This document shows positions 26,801 through 40,789 of a DNA stretch of 64,000 bases, in pieces. Position 1 is the first letter of the stretch. Every line of letters starts with the position of its first letter. Under the pieces are notes generated by a model. The model made no database searches and was not told the origin of the DNA. It saw only the letters and a program-made list of their open reading frames with translations. The position numbers and the translations under genes were made by a program. This stretch comes from Heloderma charlesbogerti. Taxonomy: Eukaryota > Chordata > Lepidosauria > Squamata > Helodermatidae. The stretch spans positions 558,001-622,000 of the forward strand of contig JANEZZ010002769.1 of NCBI GenBank assembly GCA_026122225.1, in the 5' to 3' direction.

Positions 26801-29800
26801 AGGATTTCAGGGCAGTATACAACCAGTCACGTCATAATACAATTAATAACAATAAAACACAGATAAAATCCTTAAAAGCTCAAATTTAAAATGCCTGAGT
26901 AAATAAAAATGTTTTTGCCAAAAATATTGTAACATAGGCACCAAGTGGCTCTGGTTTGGGAGAACATTCCACAACTGAGGCTCCACTACTGAGAAGGCCC
27001 TCTCCTCTGTTGTTAAGAAGTCTACCTCTGATAAAGGAGGTACCTGGAGCAGGGCCTCTACAACTTGCTAGGAGTACAAAAGGGGGAGCTCACTGTATCA
27101 CAAGTATACATATATACCCTTTCTTGTTTATTTGTTACACATATCCTGCCCTTCCTCCAAGGAGCTCAGGCAGCATGTGTGATTCTCCCCCACCTCACAA
27201 CAGCCCTCTGAAATATATTAAGCTGAGAGATAGTGAACCAGTTCGCACGATCGTCAGGCGGTTAACAAGCCACGGTGGCTTGCTAACCACGTTGCACGTG
27301 CCAGTCACTTGCTGCTCGATTTGCTTAATTACCCTTGCCAGCATGGCTTACTGAGTTGCCCAAACCCACCAAGGGTAGACTGCTGTCATGGTTAACAAAC
27401 CACCCTAGAACCCTAAAACAGCCCACCATGGCTTGTTAACCACACTGATGATTGTGTGAACTGTCAGAGACTGGCCCAAAGATACTAAGTTAGCTTTGTG
27501 GCTAAATGAAGACTCTTATGAGTCCCCTGGACTGCAAGGAGGTCAAATCAGTCCATCCTAAAGGAAATCTACCCTGACTGCTCATTGGAAGGACAGATAC
27601 TGAAGCTGAAGCTCAAATATTTTGGCCACCTAATGCAAAGAGAATAGTCACTGGAAAATACCCTGATGCTGGGAAAGACTGAAGGCAAAAGGAGAAGGGG
27701 ACGGCAGAGGATGAGATGGCTAGATAGCATCACCGATGCAATGAATATGAACTTGAGCATGCTCAGGGAAAGAGCGGAGGACAGGAAGGCCTGGCATGGT
27801 ATGGTCCATGGGGTCACGAAGAGTTGGACACGACTTAATGACTGAACAACAAGAAGGGACTTGAACCTGGATTTCCTTGACCCTAGTCCAACACTCTCAT
27901 CGCTACCCTACACCACAGTGGCTCTCCGCATGGCAAACATTTTGACCCCTGATTGCCATGCCCTTGTTTACAGCCCCTCTTATCAACATGGGTTGCAGGG
28001 CTATGGGAAAAGTATTCCAGATCTTTGGAGAACCAAATGTTAATATAAGTGGGGGTGCTGTTTTCATATTGTCACTTAGATATATGACCCAGTGGGTGAC
28101 AAGAGAATTAATATAACTCAATCATTTTGGATAAATCAAAGCTAAAAGAAGGGGAGGCCGTACTGGATAACCTTTATTCTGTTTTGCTTTGTTGTTCTTT
28201 CAAATAAGGAAATAAGTAATCAAGGGCATAAACTAGCAAGGATTTGTTTTCTGTTTCCTTCTCCCCCCTCCAAAAGCATGCAATGTTTAGGTATCTTCTA
28301 CCAATGCTACGGACAGGGCATTTAATACTAGTGGACAGAAATTCCCATGTAGTAGGTTCAAATGCTGTAAGGCCAAGATGGAGAACTGAGAGCTTTTCTG
28401 CTTTTCCAAGATGGAAGCAGTGGTACTATCTCCTCAGGGGACAGCTGAGAGAGGTCGATTAAGTTGACGGTTCAAGCCAAGGGCAACCCCTTCGGAGTTC
28501 TGTTTTTATTTTTTCCAGGCATCAGTGGAATTACTGGAAGATAGCATGAAATATGAACAAGACAGATCTTCTGGAAAGAGTAGTGTCTGCATGTTCTCAT
28601 GAGAGTCCAGCTATGCCATGCCCTCCATCTATTCTTCACCTATGTTTAATACATCCTCAGAGTATGGATTTCAATAATAAATACTCAACTACCGAGGCTG
28701 GGTATTCCACAATGGTATCCCCTGGAATGAACATTTCAGATCCAATAATGCTACCTTAGAGCCTTCATCCTTAGGAAACTGGGTCACCAAATTAAATATA
28801 AATTAAATCTATACTGAGCCGAAGGGTTTTTTCCCCAATGGCTGTGTCCCTGATTTGAGTTCTGCTGACAGCTGGAACTCACCTCCTCCCACTTTCAGCT
28901 GTACATGAGTGACAAAAACCAATAACTGCTCATCAATACTAATGCACTCAAGCTACTATTGTGGGGTGCTATGTCTGCATTCGTATGTGGTGCCCATCTT
29001 TTCTACAGGCAAGTTGTTCAGTCGACTTGTAGAAAGAAATAATAACCATCTGAGTGCAGGAATCTGTGTGTGATGCACATGTCTGACTAATGTGCATGTA
29101 TAAAGTGGGTTATGTATAATGCATGCAAGTGCTAGATTGTGCATTATGAGCATATAAAGTAATACTAGCTGGGCCCAATAGGAACATGTTATTCATATAC
29201 ATACTTCTACGGCCTCTTCCCAAGCCTAACATCTCTTGAAGGAGAGGATGAGTAGTGCCATCTCCCTTCTGCAAAAAGAGGTCTGAGTTTGGTGCCCAAA
29301 GTCCAAAACAAATGTGACATGGGAGAGCCATGAACAGATCTTGCAACTTTTGTTTTTAATTTTAACAACACTTGATTTAACAACAATTTTGATTGTGGCA
29401 GTTATGCTGGAAGAAAGGGATTTAACTATCTTCCCCAGTGCTGTTTTCCTGGTCTAATTACTCCCCAGCCCCAAATGCTATTAGCCCCAGTGAGAAAAAA
29501 TACAGGTACCTGTATGGTGCCTATATTCTTTCCCCAGTGGAGCTAATAGCAGCTCTGAGATTTGGCTTTAAACATACTCAAGATTAGCCAGGATTCCAGT
29601 GGGCAGCATGGATAATGTTTCTGATGCACTTTCTGTCACTATGTATTCATGATGGAGGTCAAAATGGGAGACTGTGGGCCCCAAAGGAAAGAGTGTTTGG
29701 ACAAATAAGCACTGCCAGCCCCAACCCTCTGCATTTCAGCCTGAGCTGACTGTGCACATTCAAGTCTTATAAATGCCTCATGTGGTCCTGCCTGGCACTA

Positions 29801-32800
29801 GTAACAGCAACTTCTGGATGATGTATAAGAGTCAGTTACCTGTACCACAGTATGCTTTAAGTGCATATGGATGGGCTTCCAGCCTATAAATGTACATCTG
29901 GTCATGAGTATGTTTTCTGTAGGATAAGCACAGGTCATAGTTTACAATATATGTTTTATGTGTGCTGTGTGTGTGCGTGCTTGCATGCATATCTGTGATG
30001 TATATGTGTAAACAGTAACTGAAAGCTACATTTCTAACAAAGACAGATTATAAACAATGACCAAATGGAGAAATAATGAACTCAATAGTTTGTGTATGAA
30101 TGAGAAAGTATAGGTGGCAGTTAAATGTGTTCAGCCTGACATCCTTGGTAGATGCTTACAGAAAGGCTCCATGCCAGAGCAATACAAATGCCTGAGAGTA
30201 TGCTTATGAGACGAGACAAGGCAAGGTATACGTTTAAGCAAATAAAAGATTGCTTGGTTGTATGCGCCCATGGACAGATAGAATGACCAGATGCAAAGAA
30301 GGAATCTACAAATCCTTCTAGATTTGTAGAAGGAAGAGTTTTGGAAGGTGCAAGTTGTCACACACAGATAAGATCTTATGCACAACTATTAAAGGCAAAA
30401 AGAGCCTCATTTAACTTTAAATCTGGTCACCCAGTGGAAATACTTCAAAATCTAAGCAAAGGTGAGAGTGGGTGAGTGAGAGAATGTCTCTCTGTATACA
30501 TATGAAACCCAGCACACCAATGGGTACTTACGGGTTGGCTCCAAGCTGGGATAACCCAAGTGGTTCTGGATGGTCTCCCAAAGATCATAGTCTTCAAAGT
30601 TGAGAGCAAACTCCTCAAAGTCGTCATAGCCAAATGAATTATGGACACAGATAGCTATCCCTACTTCCGAGCTGTCTCCTAATCCCATCTCCTTCATTAC
30701 CTCCTCTCTGGCTGGAACAGCCATTGCTATGTCCTTAAGAAGGTGAGAGGTCAAGGGCGCGTGTGACTATCACAACATTGGCAAGGAGTAGGACTTAGGG
30801 GAGTGGATGGGTCCCACTTCTGTCTGAAGCTCTTCAGGTAGCACAAAATCCAAGAAGCTGCTAGGTCCAGTACCCAGGAATTATTTTGATAGGATTTTAT
30901 AGAAAATGCCAGCATACGTCATCTAGGAAAGAGACTAGCATGGAGACTGCACCCGCTTGCTTGGAGTCCAAGGGAGCATATATCTATCTTTGCACATTGC
31001 CACAGCGCAGCAGGGAGTTTTCTGTGGGAGATCCAATATGTGTGCTGCTTGAAAAGCTTCTTCCTCTTGTGGCACAGCCTACTGTGCCCCTTCACATGCC
31101 TTCGGTGTCTCCACCCACTGAAGCCTGGAAAGCAGCCTATTGACTACTCTATGTCCTGGGGCTCAGAGCTGGCATTTCCATGACGTCTCTTCTGTGCTCT
31201 CACATAGAGGGAACCAGCATGCCAGGCAGGCAGGCAGAAGGCACAGCATAGCCCATACATACACAGATACACAAATTGAGTCCTAGATACCTTGAAACTT
31301 TTCAACAATTTCAATCACAATAGACCCTCCGAGTAGGAATCTGGATCGAATGTAGCCACTCCTTCCAGAAGATAAAATGCATAATTCTCTAAGAGCACAA
31401 AGGGTTGCTGATAACTCTGAGCCAAGAAAGTCAGTAGTGCAAGGACAAGTCATGGAAGATGTCATAGAAGATGCAGGGCCTGCCTGATTATCTCAGAACT
31501 GATTCCCATCCAGTCCATCATGGACAGATGGTGGCAGAAGAAATAAAGGGAGTAAAGCAAAATTGAGTCCCAGATCAACAGAAGACCATGGCTGGACTGA
31601 GGGCCACTGACCAAGGCCAGAAAGCAAGGTAAGTATTTGAGGACTTTCCCTCCAGCAAAGTAAGGCCTAGAGAATCCTCACTACAGGGGATACAGTGCCA
31701 TATTATGGAAGCTGTTGGGGGTGGTAGGTGTGAGCTAAACTGAAAAATGACCGTCAAGGCCCTATGAGGTCACTGAACATGCATTATCTGGTCTTTAGTG
31801 CAGTGCTTTCTTAAGGCATTATTAAAAGAAATAACTCAGGAATTACCTGCCATGGTTCAAAGAAGAGACACAGCAGACATTACTGATTTATTATTGCTGT
31901 TGCCCCCACCCCTGGTATGGACTGCATTGTACAGGAATCATAGCCTGAAAGGGAAGTGGATTTGCAAGCCATGGTTCCAAGGGAAACTGATTTGCATTCG
32001 CCATGATTTGGATCAGTGCACATGTAATGCAAAACCAGGATTAATGCTGCATATGGAATGGGGAGATAACCTCAGAGAGGGGAGGAAGGAGGGAAGCGGG
32101 GCTAAAACACCTGGCTTTGGGGAGAGAAGGTTAAGAGCCTGACACAATGCACCACCTGTAAGAGCCAAACTAGACAAAAATGCAAATTGCATCAGCTAGG
32201 GCTCCTTCACACTGAGCTTTTATCCTGCAATTGATATTGCTCCTTCACGGAAGTTTGCATGCTCTTTACATGATGCCATGATCATTCAAGGCGTCTCCTG
32301 CACTAAATGCCCTTTGTTCCATTTTTAAATAGATCGCAGATAATGAGCTATCAAATTACCCCATTGTGAGTGTTGGACTAGGAGCTGGGAGATCCGGGTT
32401 CTAGTCCCCACTCAGCCATGGAAGCTCACTGGGTGACTTTGGGCCAGTCACAGAATCTCAGCCCAACCCACCTCGCAGGGTTGTTGTTGTGAGGATAAAA
32501 TGGAGAGGAGGATGATAATGTAAGCCGCCTTGGGTTCCTTGCAAGAGGAAAAAAGGTGGGGTATAAATGCAATAAATAAATAATAAATAAAAGTGGTAAG
32601 AAGAGGAGCGAGATCAATGAAAGATAATGGCAGACTCAGATATGGGGAGAAGGAGGTGGAAGGGGGTGGGGGAAAAGGAAGCCCGTGAACAAGGGAGTCA
32701 TTGTGATCCAGCATTTAAAACGGAAGCAGAAAGCCCCGTTTTAAATGCAGGATTTTAGGCTGGTGCCCTAGAGGGAGCTGATAATTATCATGATCCCAGC

Positions 32801-35800
32801 AGGCCTGGAGGAGAAATATAATTCTTTTCTCCCCTGCTACAGCCCTGAGGAAAACCCCTATTCTGGAGCTGTTTGCTTCAGAGAAAACTCTCTACTGGCA
32901 CCAATGGATGATTTTCTCCAATACCTGCTTGGATCCAGATCATTATTACTCACCCATCCCCGAGGCTGATGCTATCTGCCGTTTTACAAAACCCTGCACT
33001 TTTAATCTAAAGACTCATTTAAAATCACTTCTGGTTTGGCCCTAAGAAAAGGTTCTATTGTAGCCTTAAGTCGGGTGACTCATGTCCCCAGTCTCCTCAA
33101 ACAGCCTATTTTAATCTCCCAAGTTTGAGGTTATGTTGGTAAATGTGAGCTCCCAACCCCACATTTCCAGAAGTAATGGGAACGTCTGGAGAGGGAGGCT
33201 TCCAAAGAAGGATTGGGGTGGGGGAGTGTTTAACAAGGCTGCATATTGTCACCCTGCTTATTTAACTTATATGCAGAGTACATCATGAGAAATGCCGGGT
33301 TGGATGAATCAGAGGTCGGAATTAAGATTGCCGGGAGAATTATCAACAACCTCCGATATGCAGACGATACCACCCTAATGGCAGAAAGCGAAGAGGATCT
33401 CAAGAGCCTCTTGTTGAGGGTGAAAGAGGAGAGTGCAAAAGCTGGTTTGAAACTCAACATTAAAAAAACTAAGATCATGGCATCTGGCCCCATCACTTCC
33501 TGGCATATAGAAGGGGAAGAAATGGAAGCAGTGACAGATTTTACTTTCTTGGGCTCCAAGATCACCGCAGACGGTGACTGTAGCCATGAAATTAAAAGAC
33601 GCTTGCTCCTCGGGAGGAAAGCTATGGCACACCTAGACAGCATAGTAAGAAGCAGAGACATCACCTTGCCGACAAAGGTCCGTCTAATCAAAGCTATGGT
33701 TTTCCCAGTAGTAATGTATGGCTGTGAGAGCTGGACTAAAGGAAGGCTGAGCGCCGAAGAATTGATGCTTTCGAACTGTGGTGCTGGAGAAGACTCTTAC
33801 GAGTCCCCTGGACTGCAAGGAGGTCAAATCAGTCCATCCTAAAGGAAATCAACCCTGAGTGCTCATTGGAAGGACAGATAATGAAGCTGAAGCTCCAATA
33901 TTTTGGCCACCTAATGCGAAGAGAAAACTCCCTGGAAAAGACCCTGATGCTGGGAAAGACTGAAGGCAAAAGGAGAAGGGGACGGCAGAGGATGAGATGG
34001 CTAGATAGCATCACGGATGCAATGAATATGAAGTTGAGCACGCTCCGGGAGAGAGCGCAGGACAGGAAGGCCTGGCGTGCTATGGTCCATGGGGTCACGA
34101 AGAGTCGGACACGACTGAACGACTGAACAACAGTGTTTAACCCAACCCATATTTTCTGATACTCCCCTGAAAATGCCCCACCTGGAACTTTCCCATCATT
34201 TCCAGTTTTGAAGCCCAGTTGTGGTAAAGGGTATTAAAAACAGATCAAGGGATAGACACTAACAGGGGAGAATCAGCAGCTGGGTGTTTTACTGAAGAAT
34301 TTACTGAGGGAACTGTAAGGTGTGAGAGTTTGGAATAAGGCAAAGGTAAGGGGAAAAGGCCATATAGAAATAAGATCATCACTTGGCTTCTATATTAACT
34401 TATAGGGTGCTCTTACTTGTGAGGCTTTAATCAATTTGTGCTGTAAATCTATCTATAATATGAATGTAAGATTTGCCTTGGCTAGAGTACACACTCAGTT
34501 TTTCTTCTCATGTTAACAACATTTACATGTGGCCATATACCACAAGGCAGGAATAGTAGGCAGGAAAGCAAGAGAGCAGGGTCAGGTGAGGTCTCTTGAC
34601 AAATTACTCAGTCACTGAGGGCCAAGCTAGATGTTACAAGGGAAACATGGGATTCCATAATACTATAAAGCTATCTTGTGCTTTAAAGCAACAGATCTGG
34701 GGTAATTATGACAGATCCAGGAGGGCCTGGGCTTAAAGTGTACTTGTTTCTACATGGGTATTGGAGGCAGGACTGATGATGGCTCAAAAGGAACTGCTTA
34801 CTGTGTGGCTGGAGTGAATATTCTGATACTACAGTAGCTGCAAGGAGGGCTTGTAGTGCTAATTTCAGAGAGCAGAGGGACCACTTGGACTCCAGCAAAC
34901 TAGCTAGGTATTTTTACTTTAATCAAAAAGATGATCGGAGGACGCACAAATAGTGGTTGACATAATCATGACTGGTTTGGACAGAGAAAATAGAGAACAA
35001 TTCTTAACTGTCTACAATTCAACACACATTTACTTAGGAGTTAAGTCCCATTGAACTCGGAGGGACTTATTTCTGAATAAGCGTGTATAGGATTGGGTCA
35101 TAATCTCCCCAAATACAAACTTCAAGGTTATTGACCAGTCCAGATAAGCAGTAGGTTTAAGACAAACAAAAAGAACCAGCTCTTCACACAATGCAGAATT
35201 AACCTGGGTAAGCCATTGCCAGAAGATATTAAAATGACCATTAATATAAATGGCAATGCAGTGATAGCCAAAAACACAACCTCTTTCAAAGGCAGTATCC
35301 TTCTAACTAGCAAATATATTGGGGATTTTTAACAAGGTATAGATACCTTCTTTGTCTCCTTTTTGTAAAAGCTACTGAGCTATCTAGCTGTCCACTTTTA
35401 GTACAAAGGACTATTGTTTTGATGCTGCATAGCAATGTTTATGCTTTTATGGATCTCTTAAATACACTCAGTGCTGCACTGGGACAGAATCCTGGCAGAC
35501 ACCACCGCCGCTGCCACCACCACCATCAAGGATAGAATCAGAGACCCAATGTGAACCTTACTTTTCATATCATCAAGGTCAGCAGAAGCCAGCATCTGAG
35601 CCTCAGCCTCATCTGTGGGGATTCGCTGGTACGTGGCACTCTCCACGGTGGTCATGCTGCCAATACATACCCTCTCCTTCAGGTCATAGTTTGACCGCTG
35701 CCCACTTGGCACCTGACTCCAGGGTTTGCGCTTGTCCCATCCCTGAGATACATTATCTCTGTACCCAGAGAAGCTGTGGAGACAAGTGACAGGAGTAGCA

Positions 35801-38800
35801 CCAGGAAGAGAGAAGTTATTCCTAGTAGGGAGGAATGGAATTCCACGTCTAGGGGAGGCAAACAAGACTGGCTACAGATGCTTTGCTCTCTTCTCTATCC
35901 TAAACAATCCTGAAGCAACACACAAACTGGGAGTTTCCAAATGATGAATCCTGTAAACTAGTCCCCTCCCTCCAATAGATGGAACATCTTGTTGGTTGGA
36001 GGCTGGTAGCTGTGATATCAGTGTTCAGCTTCTAAAGATTATAGGTACTCATTGCTTAAGCTTGCTTGAAAAATAACTCTTCTGTCCTGGAAACCAGATC
36101 CCTAATCCCAGATGTATGGGGGTCTGTTGTGCTTACTATTTGCATTCTCTTTTTCAAAGACTTTGAGGCACTACACATGAGGGTTATTCCATTTTATCCT
36201 CATAACAACCATGTGAGATAAGCTGAGCTGAGACGGTCATTGGGCCAAGGATAAGACGGACTGGGGATCTGTCCCTATCTCTTCCCAGTGCAAGTCCAAC
36301 AGTATATATACTGTGCCACATTACACTAATTCCTCAGTGGTGAAAGAAATATGCACTCCTCTTATTTACACGTTCCAGGACTGAGCTCAGACACTGAAAG
36401 TAGGTTCTAGAACTAAGCTCAAATTAAGCTCACCCCCACCCATGCTTGGGTCCCCACAAGGATCTCTGAACTGAGTACCTACAGGCACTCTGCGTTCTCT
36501 GTCCGCAGCACCTGCATCCCATCTGAAGCCCAAACCATGAAAAAGAGCAACCCATCTTACCTCTTGGGAGAGGTAGGTCCCTTCTCTGGCAGCAGACTGG
36601 AAAGGCATGGGAGTGGGGAGACGTGACTGCATTCCTCTGCCGCATGAAATGACAAAGTGCATGGGCTACCATGGGCTTCCTCCTCCTCCTCACTCCCAAT
36701 GGTGAACTGTAAAGAAATGATGCAAAGAGTCAAACTGGCACAGCATTCAGGAAGCTTGGGAAATTCCATTCCTATTGCCCTGGTTAAGGTTGACAGAAAC
36801 TAGGAACTATATCAATCTATGTTGCTTGGAAAGTATCCATCCAAATTTTTCTGTCTGCTTTATACTACCCAATTACTCCATCCTTATATAGGGATATATT
36901 GCCCCCTCCGTTCTCCACTGCTCTTTAACAAACAGGGTGCGTGTGTGCACACGCGCACACTGAGTCTGCACTGCCTCCTGACACACTGGGTATTGGAAAT
37001 CCTTCAACCTTGCTTCCACTGTACCTAATTCTTGTGCATGTACCTCCAAGCCCATGGCCCCTCTTGCAGTGTGGGTAGGAAGTCTCTCACCTCAACGCTT
37101 CCTTCTGTCAGCCCTGCCTGTGGTTTGCCATGAGACTCCCCTTTGGGAGAAGCTTCAAGGTCAGACTCTGCTGAGGTCTCCTTCTCTAGAGCCTCCTCCC
37201 CTTCAGATTCTGCTTCCTCCTCCTCCTCTTCTTCCTGGATGGTTGGGGTGACATTGGAGGGAGGTACAGAAGTCTTCCTTAGCTTTCTCTTTTTCTTCTT
37301 CTTCCTGTCAGAGCGGGGAAGCTTCTTCTGGGACTTGTGGGGGGGAGGCAGGTGGGTAGACAGGGGGTGATGGATGTGGTGGGATGTCTGGCGATGGACT
37401 GTAGAAAAGAAACAGGGGAAGTGATTGCATCATGGAGAGAGGGCAGAAAGGCACCTGCAGGGCATGGCAAACAGGGAGAGGGGGAGAAGGAAGGGACAGG
37501 AAATACCCACACTCCATTTTAGCTAGACATGGAGCTTTTCTTGTCCCTGCTGGGTTTGCCACTGCAACACAGCAGAAGAAGCCTGCTCCAGCAACACACA
37601 GGTATCCCCTTCTCAGTCACAGTAGGGAAGAAATCCCACCATCCACTTCATCTGCCTTTAAACTTTCTGAGATGAGTGTAGCAACCCTTAAGATACTCCC
37701 AAAATACCTTAAATTTGCACATTTCATCAGATATCTGCCTGGAATATTCAACTCCCATTACCTCCACGATAAAGTGTTTCAACATTTCTCCTCAATAAAA
37801 AGGTTGTGGGAGGGGGTTAATTTACTATCTGCACTTAGAGGTGGACTTCACAGACTGATCAGCAATCCCCAATCTTTATTATGGAAAATGATTTGAAAAT
37901 GAACTCAGCCATAATAGGAAGTTGTTCCATCCAGCTTGGAGTCAGTATTTCCCTCTAAAGTTAACTTTGCTAAACTGCATAACTCTATCTCACCTATTAA
38001 GCATCCCCCAGACAAATTTCGCATTCCTAGAATGAAGCTGCCTAACTTAAATCATAGTTTGGGGGCAGAAATTACGAAAATAACTTGAGAATCAGGGTCA
38101 GCATTACTACTACATGACTGTAGGTGGCAGTCTATGCTTTTCTTGAAGCAACAGAGATACATGCTATATAAAGATCTTCAGAGAGGTAGTCTGGTTAGTC
38201 TGTTGCACCAAAAACAAAGAGTCTTGCGGCACCTTAAAGACGAACATATTTATTACGGCATAATGATGAAGTGGTCTGTGTTCACAAATGCTTATGCCAT
38301 GATAAATGTGTTAATCTTGGTGCCATAAGACTCTTCGTTGTTTTTCCTATATAAGAAGTAAAGGAGGTATCAAGGAAAAAACAAAGACAAATAGACCACC
38401 CATGCCAATAGTAGAGTATACAAAAAGAGTTCAGGGCATGTATAGTTAGGTGCAATATTTCAGTGAGTGGGTAGCAGCAGCCTATTGGGGCCCAGAAATG
38501 ATATCTTACTGCTGCAGGGAACAGGCATGGACTCCAGCTGGTCTGGATGTGGGGATCTCATAGCCCCATCAAAACCAAGCAGATTATATGAGGAATGGAT
38601 GCTAGGCTCAGAAGAGTTCTATAACTTAGATTAAAAAAATGAGGGGAAGTAACTGTAATATTTTTGTATTTATTATTAACATTTATATACCACCTTATCT
38701 GCTAAAAAAAGCCATCAAGGTAGTAAACAACAATTTCAAACAATAAAACCTTAAAGCAATTAAAAAACCCAAGGACAATTTTGTCTAGGATACTAAAATT

Positions 38801-40757
38801 ACACATCACATGCAATTGCATCTAACAAAGCCGACAGGTTTGTTATTAATGTAAAACAGCCTTGGGAAGCTGCAAATTTGACTGGAGGAGTGTTGGAAAG
38901 AGAGTGCTCAACGCTTTCCCCACTCAGCATTTTTCAAGTTAAAACAGCCCTCTCCAAACTGCATTTCCACCATGAGGGGAAACGGCCAGTCTTCTCCTCA
39001 CCATGGCTCTTATCAAATTCACATCCTCCTCAGGCTGCTTTCCATTAAAAACAAAGCAAACATCATTGCTTCTTTACATGCATTTGTGATTAAAATGCTG
39101 TTTGCCACTTAGGTTATGCAGTCTAGACAACTGTGTGTGCCAGAAGCAGGAAGCCTGAAATTTTTACAGGGAAAAAGCACACTGCACTATGCAACAATGC
39201 ATACTTGTAATTTTCATCAATATAATATACTTGCACACACTGAATTTTTAAAATAATTATTATATATTACCCATAGCAGATATATGGCTGGCTGATGTCA
39301 CCCACCTAAAGTGACAATATAATGTATGAAGGATCCAGCATGTTTGAGGGCACAATCCTATCGAGATAGGCGGCTGCCTCTGAACTCGGAGGCAACCACC
39401 TATCCAATGCAGGGAAGGAGAAGCATGGAAGGGATCGTTCCCTCCGCGCTCCTCCTGCCCTGCATTTTTGGCTAGACAGCTGATTGCAGCTGTCTAGCCA
39501 CAGGAGGGATGAGCAGGGGAAGAGGCTGCTGTATGACACATTGGATGTGTCGTACAGGCATTTCCACCCTCCCTGCCCCGGAATGCCCCTTTTCAGTCGC
39601 TCTGCACTCCTCTTGCAAGCACGGAGGATGGGGCTGTTCTGCGCTGTGCCTCTGAGGCAGCGTGGAAGTGGGGGGAGGTTAGTTCCTGGAAAATAAGATA
39701 TCCTATGGCTGTCTAAGCGGCCATAGTGTTGCTCCCTAAAACTCCTGATCTACTATCTGAATACATTAGAATGACAAGGGAAGTGTCATAACATTTACAG
39801 TCTTCAAAATTTTTGCCAAATACAGTCCCCAATAACTTGATGGATCCTACTGAATAACTCTGGTCCAGATGAGATGCCTATTTTGTTTTGTACTTTGTAG
39901 TCTTGGCACCATGCACCCTCTTCAATACGATGCTAGGATTAGTAACTGAGATGGAATCAGAACAGTAAATTCCTCATATACAAACTCACAAAAACATCAT
40001 ATTCAAACTGGACAGCCATCCTGCTTCCACCATTCTGGTTAACAGAGAGGTTCTTACAGGGCAAATAGCTTTACCAGACTCCTGCAAACAAGTTATTCCA
40101 CAGGCTACAGTGAGTGGATAACACTCTCCAGTCTTCTCCACTCCAATTTGGAGTGGAAAGGATGGTTTCCTAGCCCCTAACATGTGTTTAACCAAACTCT
40201 GAGCATAGGAGGCACTTAGCTATCAAAATCTTACAAAAGGAGCAAGGAAGATGTGCATCTTACTCTAGCCAGATCATAGCTTCAGCAAGATTTTAAAGTA
40301 CTAAAAAAATAATTTAAACCAACCTTCTGCCTCAAAGGCAGACATACATATACCAAGTTTATACCAGACTTTTAGACTATAGTGTTGCCACAAAGAGCAG
40401 AGACCCGCTTCCTGATCCTAATAGGACAAGATATATTCTGCTTCCAACCTCCCTTTACCCATTATAATAAATAGATACATAAAGGATAAAAGTGGGCATC
40501 TTTTGGCGATACTAGCGAATCTCTTCATTCCTCTGTTTGCAGATTTCCATTCTGCTTTTTGAATAGCAGAATATCCCTGTAGTCTAGAGTTCATGCAACT
40601 CCCTGCTTTCCTCCCTGTAGGTGTTTTAGGCTGCCTAATTGTCAGGGAACAAGTGAAGCAGAAACAATTAACCATATTGAGGTTAATAGTATGGAACACA
40701 ATGCTGCCAATGTTAAGCACATTTACATGCAGCTGATTTCAATGGGAGAGATTTGAT

Positions 40758-40789
<32 letters not shown>

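Larger units (their letters stand above)
27165..27935 (-). mobile_element. tRNA-derived SINE interrupted by two other elements
   Basis: Pieces at about 27165-27238, 27464-27508 and 27853-27935 are collinear with the SINE at 48926-49175. They are separated by an inverted-repeat element (27239-27463) and a BovB 3' fragment (27509-27852). Confidence 0.7.
22283..35561 (-). other. SLC4A3 intron 6 (13.3 kb, hosts the cAE3 promoter and exon)
   Basis: The longest intron. It holds a full-length BovB, two 5'-truncated BovB copies, a nested SINE/inverted-repeat/BovB stack, a CR1/L2-like tail, a tRNA-like SINE and the alternative first exon. Stretches 28,000-29,450 and 34,150-35,000 show nothing recognisable. 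Confidence 0.8.

Noticed and set aside
35458..35561. Continuation of the exon 6 frame past 35562 (hydrophobic, membrane-like)
   Set aside because: It follows a good GTAAGG donor, and the phase and homology demand splicing to exon 7. Read-through would truncate the protein.
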